This document shows positions 6,928-15,094 of a stretch of DNA of 41,834 bases, piece after piece. The notes under the pieces are model-generated. The model saw only the letters and a list, made by a program, of their open reading frames with translations, was not told the origin of the DNA and ran no database searches. A program made the position numbers and the translations under genes. Origin of the DNA: Bacteroidales bacterium (lineage in GTDB: Bacteria; Bacteroidota; Bacteroidia; Bacteroidales; F082); NCBI GenBank assembly GCA_013141455.1, contig JABFQW010000119.1, forward strand, positions 1 through 41,834, written 5' to 3'. Position 1 is the first letter of the stretch. Every line of letters starts with the position of its first letter.

Positions 6928-7902
6928 CACGCTTTAGTTACCGGCGCTGACGGTTTTATCGGTTCACACTTGACTGAGCTTCTACTTGAAAAAGGATATA
7001 AAGTAAGGGCTCTTTCCTATTACAACTCATTCAACTATTGGGGTTGGCTCGAAGATATACCATCAAATCCAAATCTGGAAGTTGTTACTGGTGATGTTCG
7101 TGATCCGCATTTTGTGAAACACATCATGCAGGGCGTTGACATTGTTTTTCATTTGGCCGCACTCATTGCGATTCCTTATTCCTATCATGCACCTGATACC
7201 TATGTTGACACCAACGTAAAAGGTACACTTAATATCTGCCAGGCAGCAAAAGAACTTGGAGGAATCAGAGTGATTCACACCTCTACCTCCGAGGTTTACG
7301 GAACAGCTCAATATGTACCTATTGATGAAAAACACCCCAAACAGCCACAATCGCCTTACTCTGCAAGCAAGATTGGTGCCGATGCAATGGCCATGAGTTT
7401 TTATAATGCTTTTGAACTGCCTGTTACGGTTGCAAGACCATTTAACACATATGGACCGCGACAAAGCGCCCGTGCCATAATCCCAACAATCATTTCTCAG
7501 ATTGCCAATGGGATGAAAGAGATTAAACTTGGCGATCTGACACCCACCCGTGATTTCAATTATGTAAAAGATACAGCAAGAGGATTTCTGGCAATAGCCG
7601 AATGTGATGAGACCATTGGGAAAGAAATTAACATTGCATCCAACTTCGAGATTTCGATGGCAGATACTTTGAATCTTATTAAGGAACTCATGCAGAGTGA
7701 TGTGAAGTTCATTACCGATGATCAACGCCTTCGACCAGCCAATTCTGAAGTATTCAGGCTGTGGGGTGATAACAGTCTTATTTGCAGTTTAACAACTTGG
7801 AAACCTGAATATACCATCGAAGAAGGCCTGAAGGAAACAATTCAGTGGTTTTTGAAAAGTGAAAACCTAAAGAAATACAAAGCAGGGATTTATAACTTGT
7901 GA
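6922..7902 (+). CDS. legB: LegB-type GDP-GlcNAc 4,6-dehydratase (legionaminic acid pathway)
   Basis: A 326-residue extended SDR. It closely resembles LegB, which in Campylobacter makes the 4-keto-6-deoxy intermediate from GDP-GlcNAc for legionaminic acid. Motifs: TGADGFIGSHL (7-17), the LegB-like YNSFNYWGWL (34-43), TSTSEVYG (120-127), YSASK (Y146, K150), 'RPFNTYGPRQSARAIIPTI', PTRDFNYVKDT, RPANSEVFRLWGDN and the C-terminal YKAGIYNL. I chose the ATG at 6922 because it gives the standard N-terminus. The other legionaminic genes lie 19 kb downstream (26121-31790) and lack their own LegB, so this gene probably fills that step. UDP-sugar specificity cannot be excluded from sequence alone. Confidence 0.88.
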   Translation: MKHALVTGADGFIGSHLTELLLEKGYKVRALSYYNSFNYWGWLEDIPSNPNLEVVTGDVRDPHFVKHIMQGVDIVFHLAALIAIPYSYHAPDTYVDTNVKGTLNICQAAKELGGIRVIHTSTSEVYGTAQYVPIDEKHPKQPQSPYSASKIGADAMAMSFYNAFELPVTVARPFNTYGPRQSARAIIPTIISQIANGMKEIKLGDLTPTRDFNYVKDTARGFLAIAECDETIGKEINIASNFEISMADTLNLIKELMQSDVKFITDDQRLRPANSEVFRLWGDNSLICSLTTWKPEYTIEEGLKETIQWFLKSENLKKYKAGIYNL

Positions 7903-7993
7903 AGTTCAACATAACACGTTTGATGTTCGAAGTTAAAACCGAACGCTGAATGCCAAACATCTAACAAATGTATCATACCATCAATAATTAAAC

Positions 7994-9004
7994 ATGTTTA
8001 ACAATAAAACACTTCTAATAACCGGAGGTACCGGATCATTCGGAAATGCAGTTCTGGACCGGTTCTTAGATTCTGATATCAAAGAAATCCGCATTTTCTC
8101 AAGAGATGAGAAAAAGCAGGATGATATGCGTCATAAGTTGAACAATCCAAAAGTTAAATTTTATATCGGTGATGTCAGAGACAGAAGAAGTGTTGACGGA
8201 GCGATGACCGGGGTCGATTTAATCTTTCATGCCGCAGCATTAAAGCAGGTCCCATCCTGTGAATTCTTCCCTATACAAGCTGTCAGGACCAATGTGTTCG
8301 GAACTGAAAATGTGCTGGAGTCTGCCGTGGCACACGGGGTAAAAAACATGGTTGTATTGAGCACCGACAAAGCCGCTTACCCCATCAATGCCATGGGTAT
8401 CAGCAAAGCCATGATGGAGAAAGTGGCTATTGCCAAGGCTCGTTCACTTGGTGAAAATTCAACAACAACAATCTGTTGTACACGATATGGCAACGTGATG
8501 GCCAGCCGGGGTTCGGTGATTCCTTTGTGGATTGACCAGATCAAAGCCGGTAAAGAGATTACCATTACTGATCCCAATATGACCCGCTTTATGATGACCC
8601 TGAATGACGCGGTGGATCTGGTATTGTATGCGTTTGAGCATGGTGAAAATGGAGATTTATTTGTACAAAAAGCTCCTGCCGCCACACTGACCACCCTGGC
8701 AAATGCCCTAAAAGAGCTGTATAAATCAGATGTAGTAGTGAGAACTATTGGAACACGTCATGGAGAAAAATTATACGAAACTCTGGTAACCCGTGAAGAA
8801 ATGGCCAAATCACAGGATAAAGGCAATTATTTCCGGATTCCTGCCGATAACCGTGATCTGAATTATGATCAGTATTTTGTGGAAGGACAGACTGAAATCG
8901 CTGAGATTGATGATTATCATTCGCATAATACAGCTCGGTTGGACGTTGTGGAAATGAAAAACCTTCTGCTAAAACTTCCTGAAATACAGCAAGATGTCAG
9001 GTAG
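7994..9004 (+). CDS. fnlA: UDP-GlcNAc 4,6-dehydratase/5-epimerase (UDP-L-FucNAc pathway)
   Basis: A 336-residue enzyme of the FnlA/WbjB/CapE type, which starts UDP-L-FucNAc synthesis by converting UDP-GlcNAc to a 4-keto-6-deoxy-L-hexose. The NADP site is ITGGTGSFG (9-17). The active-site stretch is STDKAAYPINAMGISK. It carries methionine (M134) where most SDRs have tyrosine, with K138 four residues on, which is the known CapE/WbjB arrangement. HAAALKQVPSCEFFP (79-93) is also typical. The next two pathway genes (fnlB and fnlC) follow in order, with repeat-rich spacers between. A spacer of 124 bases with CGCAGAT-type repeats follows. Confidence 0.93.
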   Translation: MFNNKTLLITGGTGSFGNAVLDRFLDSDIKEIRIFSRDEKKQDDMRHKLNNPKVKFYIGDVRDRRSVDGAMTGVDLIFHAAALKQVPSCEFFPIQAVRTNVFGTENVLESAVAHGVKNMVVLSTDKAAYPINAMGISKAMMEKVAIAKARSLGENSTTTICCTRYGNVMASRGSVIPLWIDQIKAGKEITITDPNMTRFMMTLNDAVDLVLYAFEHGENGDLFVQKAPAATLTTLANALKELYKSDVVVRTIGTRHGEKLYETLVTREEMAKSQDKGNYFRIPADNRDLNYDQYFVEGQTEIAEIDDYHSHNTARLDVVEMKNLLLKLPEIQQDVR

Positions 9005-9026
9005 CTGAAGAAATTTTCTCACTGGT

Positions 9027-9119
9027 TTTCGCAGATCAATTCGCAAATCTGCGCAGATCATCGAAAACCGAATCAGCGAAAATCAGCGGGAACACAAATC
9101 AGCACTCATCTGAGCGAAA
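9027..9119 (+). repeat. CGCAAATCTGCGCAGA / AAATCAGCG repeat, copy 1
   Basis: Short iterated units (CGCAGATCA, CGCAAATCTGCGCAGA, GAATCAGCG, AAATCAGCG). The 16-base CGCAAATCTGCGCAGA at 9042-9057 recurs exactly at 14055-14070 with the same AATCAGCG tail. Its inner CGCA...TGCG arms allow a small hairpin. The two copies bracket fnlB, fnlC and the scar zone. Confidence 0.7.
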
Positions 9120-9128
9120 CAAAAAACA

Positions 9129-10268
9129 ATGATTAAAATAGGTATTACCGGTCAGACCGGCTTTGTAGGAACTCATTTATACAACACACTTGGCTTATTT
9201 CCTGACAAGTTTGTTCGCATCCCTTTCGAAGATGCATACTTTCAGGATGAAGAAAAATTAAAAAAATTCGTATCAGAGTGTGACACCATCGTGCATCTGG
9301 CTGCCATGAACCGGCATAACGATCCCGAAGTATTGTACAATACCAACATCGGATTAGTTAAGCAACTTATTTCTGCCTGTGAAGCAACAAAATCAACTCC
9401 ACATATCCTCTTCTCCTCCAGCACCCAGGAAGAACGTGACAATCTTTACGGAAAATCAAAGAAAGAAGGGCGTAAACTGTTGGAAAAATGGGCAGATAAA
9501 AACGATGGCCAATTTTCTGGATTCATTATCCCAAACGTATATGGACCATTTGGAAACCCTTACTATAATTCGGTAATTGCAACCTTCTGCCATCAGCTTA
9601 CCCACAACGAAACACCCAAAATCGAAGTGGATGGAGAATTAAATCTGATTTATGTCGGGCAATTGGTAAAACATTTCATTGACAGGATTACTTTCATCCA
9701 AACCGAAAACCAAAGCGACAGTGTAATAGAGGAAATTTTTGTTGATTCAACAGTTAAGGTAAAAGTTTCAACATTACTGGAAATTCTACATAAATATAAA
9801 ACCCAATACTTTGAGAAAGGTGAGCTTCCCGAGTTAAACACAGAGTTTAAATGTAATCTCTTCACAACTTTTCTTTGTTATATTGATCATATTACTTTCT
9901 TCCCTTACCACCTGAAACTCAATACCGATAACCGTGGTAGTTTTGTGGAGACTGTGAAGTTGAACAGTGGCGGACAGGTTTCCTTCTCGACCACTGTGCC
10001 TGGAATAACACGTGGAAACCATTTCCATACTCGCAAAGCAGAACGTTTTGCAGTGATTAAAGGCAAAGCAAGGATCGAACTCAGGCGTATTGGAACCAAT
10101 AAAGTAATGTCATTTGAATTAGACGGAGCACAGCCTTCATTTGTCGATATGCCCATCTGGCATACGCACAACATCACCAATGTTGGGAACGAAGAACTTT
10201 ATACGATTTTCTGGATCAATGAGCATTACGATGCAGGGGATGGCGATACATTTTTTGAGAAAGTATAG
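9129..10268 (+). CDS. fnlB: UDP-L-FucNAc pathway reductase (SDR plus cupin)
   Basis: A 379-residue two-domain enzyme of the FnlB/WbjC/CapF type. It epimerises and reduces the FnlA product toward UDP-L-pneumosamine. The N-terminal SDR domain (about 1-250) starts KIGITGQTGFVGTHL and has the active-site YGKSKKEG near 115. The C-terminal cupin (about 255-379) shows the metal-binding GNHFHTRKAERF and IWHTHNITN stretches. Length is close to CapF. It is preceded by the CGCAGAT repeat and followed by 316 bases of AAGATAAAAG repeat with no gene other than the four-helix-bundle gene beyond. Confidence 0.92.
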   Translation: MIKIGITGQTGFVGTHLYNTLGLFPDKFVRIPFEDAYFQDEEKLKKFVSECDTIVHLAAMNRHNDPEVLYNTNIGLVKQLISACEATKSTPHILFSSSTQEERDNLYGKSKKEGRKLLEKWADKNDGQFSGFIIPNVYGPFGNPYYNSVIATFCHQLTHNETPKIEVDGELNLIYVGQLVKHFIDRITFIQTENQSDSVIEEIFVDSTVKVKVSTLLEILHKYKTQYFEKGELPELNTEFKCNLFTTFLCYIDHITFFPYHLKLNTDNRGSFVETVKLNSGGQVSFSTTVPGITRGNHFHTRKAERFAVIKGKARIELRRIGTNKVMSFELDGAQPSFVDMPIWHTHNITNVGNEELYTIFWINEHYDAGDGDTFFEKV

Positions 10269-10584
10269 TTAAGAAGATAAAAGTACAAAGACCAAAGATG
10301 GAAAATCCTCATAACCGTCACATTATCTTTATGATTGAGAAAGACCAAAGATAAAAGTATAAAGACAAAAGATAGAAACATTCTCGTAACCATCACTTTT
10401 ATCCTTTTCCTTTCATCTTTTATCTTAACTATCTACCTTTTATCTTTAAACTTGTGTCATTTATCTTGATAGACTGCCTTTTATCTTTATCCTTTTGTTT
10501 TTTAACTTGACAATCTGCATTTTATCTTTTATCCTGACAATGTATCTTTTATCTTTAAACTTTTATCTTTTATCTTGAATCCCT
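10269..10584 (+). repeat. AAAGATAAAAG / CTTTTATCTTT repeat block, left of four-helix-bundle copy 3
   Basis: This spacer is built almost wholly from short units. The left part carries purine-rich AAGATAAAAGTACAAAGAC. The right part carries many copies of the complement CTTTTATCTTT with TTGACAATCTGC between them. The arms could pair over a long stretch. A smaller block of the same units follows the gene at 10927-10969, and traces persist near 12105-12120. I see no promoter or RNA gene in it. Confidence 0.75.
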
Positions 10585-10926
10585 ATGAATGATTTAGAAA
10601 AGAGGCTATTTGATTTTGCAGTCAGGACTATTAAGTATTTAAGGACTTTGCCAGATTCAACTGAGATAAAGGTTATAACATATCAGTTAATAAAGAGTTC
10701 AACCTCAAGTGGAGCCAACTACGAAGAATCTCAGACAGGTTCTTCAAAAGCGGATTTCACAAATAAAGTAAGGATTTCGTTACGTGAAATGAGAGAGTCA
10801 AACTACTGGCTCAGAATAATAAAAGCAATTGATAATCAGGATAATCCAGAGCTGAATTACCTAATCCAGGAATCTAAAGAACTTAAATTAATTTTAGGCT
10901 CAATAGTCCAAAAATCAAGAACATAG
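10585..10926 (+). CDS. Four-helix-bundle (S23/IVS-type) protein, intact copy 3
   Basis: A 113-residue all-helical protein of the four-helix-bundle family: MNDLEKRLFDFAVRTIKYLR, SSTSSGANYEESQTGSSKAD, ISLREMRESNYWLRII. Unlike the copies at 3427 and 5134 it has an open frame. It belongs to a different subgroup, with SGANYEE where those have SG(S)xMDNI(A/S)xGFER. It lies between fnlB and fnlC, splitting a three-gene pathway, and the same kind of pyrimidine-rich repeat borders it on both sides. Its biochemical role is unknown; the family resembles the Avd accessory proteins of retroelements and proteins encoded in 23S rRNA insertions, but no reverse transcriptase is present here. Confidence 0.8.
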   Translation: MNDLEKRLFDFAVRTIKYLRTLPDSTEIKVITYQLIKSSTSSGANYEESQTGSSKADFTNKVRISLREMRESNYWLRIIKAIDNQDNPELNYLIQESKELKLILGSIVQKSRT

Positions 10927-10969
10927 TTACATCTTTTGTCTTTCAACTTTTGTCTTTTATCTTGCTAAT

Positions 10970-12100
10970 ATGAAAAAACTCAAAGTCCTCACCGTTGTAG
11001 GTACCCGTCCTGAGATCATCCGCTTATCAGAAGTCATCAAAAAGCTCGATGCATCCGAAGCCATTGAACATATTCTCGTCCACACCGGTCAGAATTACGA
11101 TTATGAGTTAAATGAAGTTTTCTTTCAGGACCTTGGATTACGCAAACCGGATCATTTTCTGAATGCCGCCGGAACCAATGCAACTACGACTATTGGCCAG
11201 ATTATCATCAATATTGATCCGGTTCTTGAAAAGGAACAGCCTGATGCGTTTCTGGTTTTGGGAGACACCAACAGTTGTCTCTGTGCCATACCTGCTAAAA
11301 AACGTCACATCCCTATCTTCCACATGGAAGCGGGAAACCGTTGCTTCGACCAGCGTGTACCTGAAGAGACAAACCGTAAGATTGTTGATCATATTTCGGA
11401 TATCAACCTCACGTATTCCGATATTGCCCGGGAGTATTTACTAAGAGAAGGTTTGCCGGCAGACCGTATCATCAAAACAGGCAGCCCGATGTTTGAAGTG
11501 CTGATAGCAAATATGGATAAAATTAATACTTCTGATGTGTTAAGGAAATTATCATTAGAAAAAGAGAAATATTTTGTTGTCTCCGCTCACCGCGAAGAAA
11601 ATATTAATTCAGTTAATTTCGATAGACTGGTGAATGTTTTGAATCGGATTGCGGAAAATTACCAGCTTCCGATAATAGTATCTACCCATCCCCGAACACG
11701 AAATAAAATTAATGAAAAGGGCATACAATTTCATTCACTTATTCAGTTGATGAAACCTCTGGGTTTTCACGATTACAACCATTTACAAAAAAACGCCTAC
11801 GCCGTACTTTCAGACAGTGGAACCATTTCGGAAGAATCATCGATCATGAATTTCAGGGCCCTCAACATCCGCGAAGCCCATGAGCGACCGGAAGCCATGG
11901 AGGAAGCCTCCGTAATGATGGTTGGCCTGAATCCTGAACGCATTCTGCAAGGATTGGTGCAGTTACAATACCAGCAAACAGGGAATGAAAGAAATTTTAG
12001 GAAAGTAACTGATTACTCCATGCCAAACGTAAGTGACAAGGTAGTGCGCATCATTTTGGGATATACGGATTACATTAAACGAACTGTCTGGAGTGAGTAA
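10970..12100 (+). CDS. fnlC: UDP-N-acetyl sugar 2-epimerase, FnlC/WbjD type
   Basis: A 376-residue non-hydrolysing UDP-GlcNAc 2-epimerase family protein (GT-B-like fold). FnlC/WbjD/CapG performs the last C2 epimerisation to UDP-L-FucNAc. Visible are VVGTRPEIIRLSEVI (9-23), VHTGQNYDYELNEVFF, LVLGDTNSCLCAI, MEAGNRCFDQRVPEETNR, VSAHREENI and [15 protein letters not shown]. Together with fnlA and fnlB the pathway is complete. The last 95 codons are repeated as a decayed copy at 13714-13998, and the last 26 again at 14126-14206. A spacer with faint AAGATAAAAG traces follows. Confidence 0.93.
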   Translation: MKKLKVLTVVGTRPEIIRLSEVIKKLDASEAIEHILVHTGQNYDYELNEVFFQDLGLRKPDHFLNAAGTNATTTIGQIIINIDPVLEKEQPDAFLVLGDTNSCLCAIPAKKRHIPIFHMEAGNRCFDQRVPEETNRKIVDHISDINLTYSDIAREYLLREGLPADRIIKTGSPMFEVLIANMDKINTSDVLRKLSLEKEKYFVVSAHREENINSVNFDRLVNVLNRIAENYQLPIIVSTHPRTRNKINEKGIQFHSLIQLMKPLGFHDYNHLQKNAYAVLSDSGTISEESSIMNFRALNIREAHERPEAMEEASVMMVGLNPERILQGLVQLQYQQTGNERNFRKVTDYSMPNVSDKVVRIILGYTDYIKRTVWSE

Positions 12101-12215
12101 TTTGTAAGATAAAAGATAATGCATAGAAGTACTCAACAACCATATAAAAGTTACCAGCTATCAATCGCCCATCAGTTGTCATCAATGACCAGTTACTTAT
12201 GCCAGACACCCATCC

Positions 12216-13563
12216 ATGATCCCTGCTGCTGAAACAGATAAAATCGAATTTAAAACTTCATTCAGCGATGAAGTAATTATCTCTTTAGTGGCTTTTTCTA
12301 ATACAAAGGGAGGCTCGGTTTATAATTGGTGTAAATGATATGGCTGAAGTAAAAGGAGTGGGAATTGGGAAAGAAACGATTCAGAAATGGGTGAATGAAG
12401 TTAAAAATAAAACCTCACCTCAGATTATTCCTGATGTAGAAGTAATTGACATGGAAGAAAAGACAGTTCTTGTATTTTCTGTAACTGAATATCCGATAAA
12501 ACCTGTTTCATTCAAAGGCAGGTTTTATAAACGTAATAGAAATTCAAATCACCTGATGTCGATAGATGAAATTGCCAATGAGCATCTTAAAACATTAAAT
12601 ACAAGCTGGGACTTTTATATTGACCCGGATCATACAACCGATGCGATTTCTTTCGATAAAGTTAGCCGTTTTATTCAAAAAATTGAGCAGCGAACCCAAG
12701 GTGAAATTCAAATCACTCCCCTGGAATTTCTTTCAAAAATGGAAATTGTACGTGAAGGGAAACTCACATTTGGTGGATTCTTACTTTTTGTATCGGATTA
12801 TTGCCTGATAAGCGATTTACAAATAGGACGATTCAAAAGTGATATTACTATTATCGACTCTATTTCGTTGAACACGGACCTATTTACTGAAGTTGATGAG
12901 ATCATAGCTTTTATTAAAAAGCACTTAATGGTTGAATACATCATTACCGGTGAACCTCAACGTACTGAACGATTTGATTATCCGCTTGATGCCATTCGCG
13001 AAATTGTAATTAACATGATTGTTCATCGCGATTACCGGGACAGTTCGGGCAGTATCATTAAGATTTTTGATAACAGAATCGAATTTTATAACCCTGGTAA
13101 ATTATTTGGCGGAATAACTATTCAGGATTTGCTATCAGGAAATTACTCCTCAAAGTCGAGAAATAAACTAATAGCCAAAGCTTTCAAAGAAATCGGACTT
13201 ATTGAACGCTATGGCTCGGGCATTAACCGCATTCGCAAAATTTGCAGAGAATATGGTATTGTTGAGCCTGTTTTTAATGAAGTTGCCAATGGCTTTCAGG
13301 TGATTCTTTATAAAGGAAAATTAAATGAGCCTGTAAGTGAGCCTGTAAGTGAGCCTGTAAGTGAGCCTGTAAGTGAGCGTCAGCAAGAAATAATTTCATT
13401 AATTGAAGAAAATAAAAATATTTCAATTCATGAACTTTCAAAAACATGTAAAGTTGGAAGAGAAACCATTAAAAGAGACCTCAATAAACTCAAAAATATG
13501 AATATAATTCAACGTATTGGGCCTGATAAAACCGGTTATTGGCAAATAGTCCAAAATGATTAA
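12216..13563 (+). pseudogene. Schlafen AlbA_2 / RecG-like transcriptional regulator, frameshifted near its start
   Basis: The protein family combines an N-terminal AlbA_2 (Schlafen) DNA-binding domain with a RecG-like ATPase-type C-terminal domain and a winged helix. From ATG 12216 the frame reads DKIEFKTSFSDEVIISLVAF, SNTKGGSVY and then stops. One extra A near 12323-12325 shifts it. The remainder (IGVNDMAEVKGVGIGKETI...) is open for 400 codons to 13563 in another frame. It includes 'YPLDAIREIVINMIVHRDYR', FGGITIQDLLSGNYSSKSRN, LIERYGSGINRI and a C-terminal HTH. EPVS is repeated four times just before the HTH. A shortened product from ATG 12340 is possible. It has no sugar role and sits inside the fnlC scar zone. 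Confidence 0.75.
13327..13374 (+). repeat. Four perfect 12-base tandem repeats (EPVS)
   Basis: GAGCCTGTAAGT occurs four times in a row, in frame, encoding (EPVS)4 followed by ER. It forms a linker between the RecG-like domain and the terminal winged helix. Perfect units suggest slippage, so copy number may vary between strains. Confidence 0.95.
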
Positions 13564-13713
13564 TGGCTGCAGACTGCAGTACAGCGAAATAAAATGTAAA
13601 CACGCTAACTTGCTTCTAATAAAATCCATTAATTTAAGTATCTTCCTGATTTCAAACTTTTTATTCTAAAGTGAAATATATAGAATATGACCACTCAGTA
13701 TAAAACCCGACGA

Positions 13714-13998
13714 GACAGTGGAATCATCTCTGAAGAATCATCGATCATGAATTTCCGTGCTCTCAACAGCGATGCACACGAGCGCCACGATGCCATGGAA
13801 GAAGCTTCTGTGATGATGGTTAGCCTAAATCCCTAACGCGTTTTACAAGGATTGGTACAATTGCAATGCCAGCAAACAGGGAATGTAAGAAACTTTAGGA
13901 AAGTAACTGATTACTCCATGCCAAACGTAAGTGACAAGGTGGTACGCATCATTTTGGGATATACCGACTACATCAAACGCACCGTCTGGAGTGAATAA
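13714..13998 (+). pseudogene. Decayed second copy of the fnlC 3' end
   Basis: Aligns with the last 95 codons of fnlC (about 11814-12100): [38 protein letters not shown], then a TAA where fnlC has the glutamate of NPERIL, then 'RVLQGLVQLQ' through VWSE and TAA at 13996-13998. The identity is patchy in the first half. It is almost complete later, with a run of more than 40 identical bases around 'VTDYSMPNVSDK'. There is no start codon or N-terminal half. It is a remnant of a second epimerase gene, not a functional gene. Confidence 0.92.
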
Positions 13999-14002
13999 AA
14001 AT

Positions 14003-14110
14003 CTCTCGCAGACCTGTGCTGAGTTTACCGAAGTATAAAAGCAGATAAAATCCCCGCAAATCTGCGCAGAAAATCAGCGACAATCAGCGCGAAACCAATC
14101 AGCGCGAAAC
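14003..14110 (+). repeat. CGCAAATCTGCGCAGA / AATCAGCG repeat, copy 2
   Basis: This is the second copy of the unit at 9027-9119. It has CTCGCAGACCTG, then CGCAAATCTGCGCAGA at 14055-14070, identical to 9042-9057, then repeated AATCAGCGCGAAAC. It lies between the second and third fnlC tails. Confidence 0.7.
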
Positions 14111-14125
14111 TTTAAATCAGTGGGA

Positions 14126-14206
14126 GATTATTCCATGCCGAATGTGAGTGATAAGGGAGGGAGAATAATAATAAGTTATACCGATTGTATAAGACAAGTG
14201 GTTTGA
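14126..14206 (+). pseudogene. Third, very short copy of the fnlC 3' end
   Basis: Reads DYSMPNVSDKGGRIIISYTD then CIRQVV and TGA at 14204-14206. This aligns with the fnlC C-terminus (DYSMPNVSDKVVRIILGYTD, then YIKRTVWSE). Only about 26 codons remain, with several substitutions, so this copy is older or from a more distant relative. The stretch from here to rfbF (14207-14289) is A/T-rich and shows no gene. Confidence 0.8.
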
Positions 14207-14289
14207 AGAGAGTAGGGAAAAGTAAAAGATAAAAATATTTTAATAGTTTTTTATAAAAAGTCATCAAAATATAAATTAAAAAACAAGGC

Positions 14290-15063
14290 ATGAAAGTCAT
14301 AATTCTCGCTGGTGGACTTGGCTCCCGTCTATCTGAAGAAACTTCACTCAGACCAAAACCAATGGTTGAAATTGGAGGAAAGCCAATCTTGTGGCATATT
14401 ATGAAAATTTATTCATATTATGGGTACAATGATTTTGTAATACTGTGTGGATATAAAGGATATATGATCAAGGAATATTTTGCAAATTATTATCATCATA
14501 TGTCAGATATGACCATAGATATGGTTACGAATACAATTACACACCACAAAAACCATGCAGAACCCTGGAAAGTTACACTTGTCGATACTGGACTGGATAC
14601 TATGACTGGAGGACGTATAAAGAAGGTGAAGAATTATATTGGAAATGAGCCCTTTATGCTGACTTATGGCGATGGTGTATCAGATGTAAATATTGATGAT
14701 TTGATAATGTACCACAAAAGTCATGGTAAAGCAATGACCATGACTTCCGTCCAACCTGAGGGGCGTTATGGATCACTAATTGTCAATAACGAACATAAAG
14801 TACTTTCTTTTCAAGAAAAACCAAAAGGTGATGGTGCATGGATAAATGCCGGTTACTTTGTATGCGAGCCCGAAGTATTTAATTTTATACCAAATGGTGA
14901 AAACATTATATTTGAAAGAGAACCACTTGAAGGTATTGCCGCTGCAGGTGAGCTTTATACATATAAACATGAAGGATTTTGGAAGCCTATGGACACTCAG
15001 CGTGACAAAAGCCAACTTGAAGAGTTGATCGAAAAGGGGAAAGCCCCCTGGATTAAATGGTAA
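14290..15063 (+). CDS. rfbF: Glucose-1-phosphate cytidylyltransferase
   Basis: A 257-residue nucleotidyltransferase that makes CDP-glucose from CTP and glucose-1-phosphate, the entry to 3,6-dideoxyhexoses. It begins KVIILAGGLGSRLSEETSLR and PKPMVEIGGKPILWHIM, the signature of this family. It also has LTYGDGVSDVNI (metal-binding aspartate) and FQEKPKGDGAWINAGYFV. Length is normal. It opens a run with rfbG, rfbH, an E3-like reductase and an SDR, all for CDP-dideoxyhexose. It begins right after the fnlC remnants, where base composition turns AT-rich. Confidence 0.95.
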   Translation: MKVIILAGGLGSRLSEETSLRPKPMVEIGGKPILWHIMKIYSYYGYNDFVILCGYKGYMIKEYFANYYHHMSDMTIDMVTNTITHHKNHAEPWKVTLVDTGLDTMTGGRIKKVKNYIGNEPFMLTYGDGVSDVNIDDLIMYHKSHGKAMTMTSVQPEGRYGSLIVNNEHKVLSFQEKPKGDGAWINAGYFVCEPEVFNFIPNGENIIFEREPLEGIAAAGELYTYKHEGFWKPMDTQRDKSQLEELIEKGKAPWIKW

Positions 15064-15094
15064 TTATACGAATTATTACGAATTTCACGAATCA

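Noticed and set aside
7063-7725. A 220-codon open frame on the minus strand
   Set aside because: It lies wholly inside legB, whose motifs are clear, and its translation shows no recognisable domain.
8391-8407. Methionine in place of the SDR tyrosine in fnlA as an inactivating change
   Set aside because: M134 with K138 is the normal arrangement in CapE/WbjB-type enzymes.
10269-10584. AAGATAAAAG block as a CRISPR or structured RNA gene
   Set aside because: Units are imperfect, low in complexity and lack regular spacers; complementarity follows from the repeat type alone.
13681-13998. A possible small independent gene starting at ATG 13687
   Set aside because: The coding sense of the region is that of a truncated fnlC copy with an internal stop.
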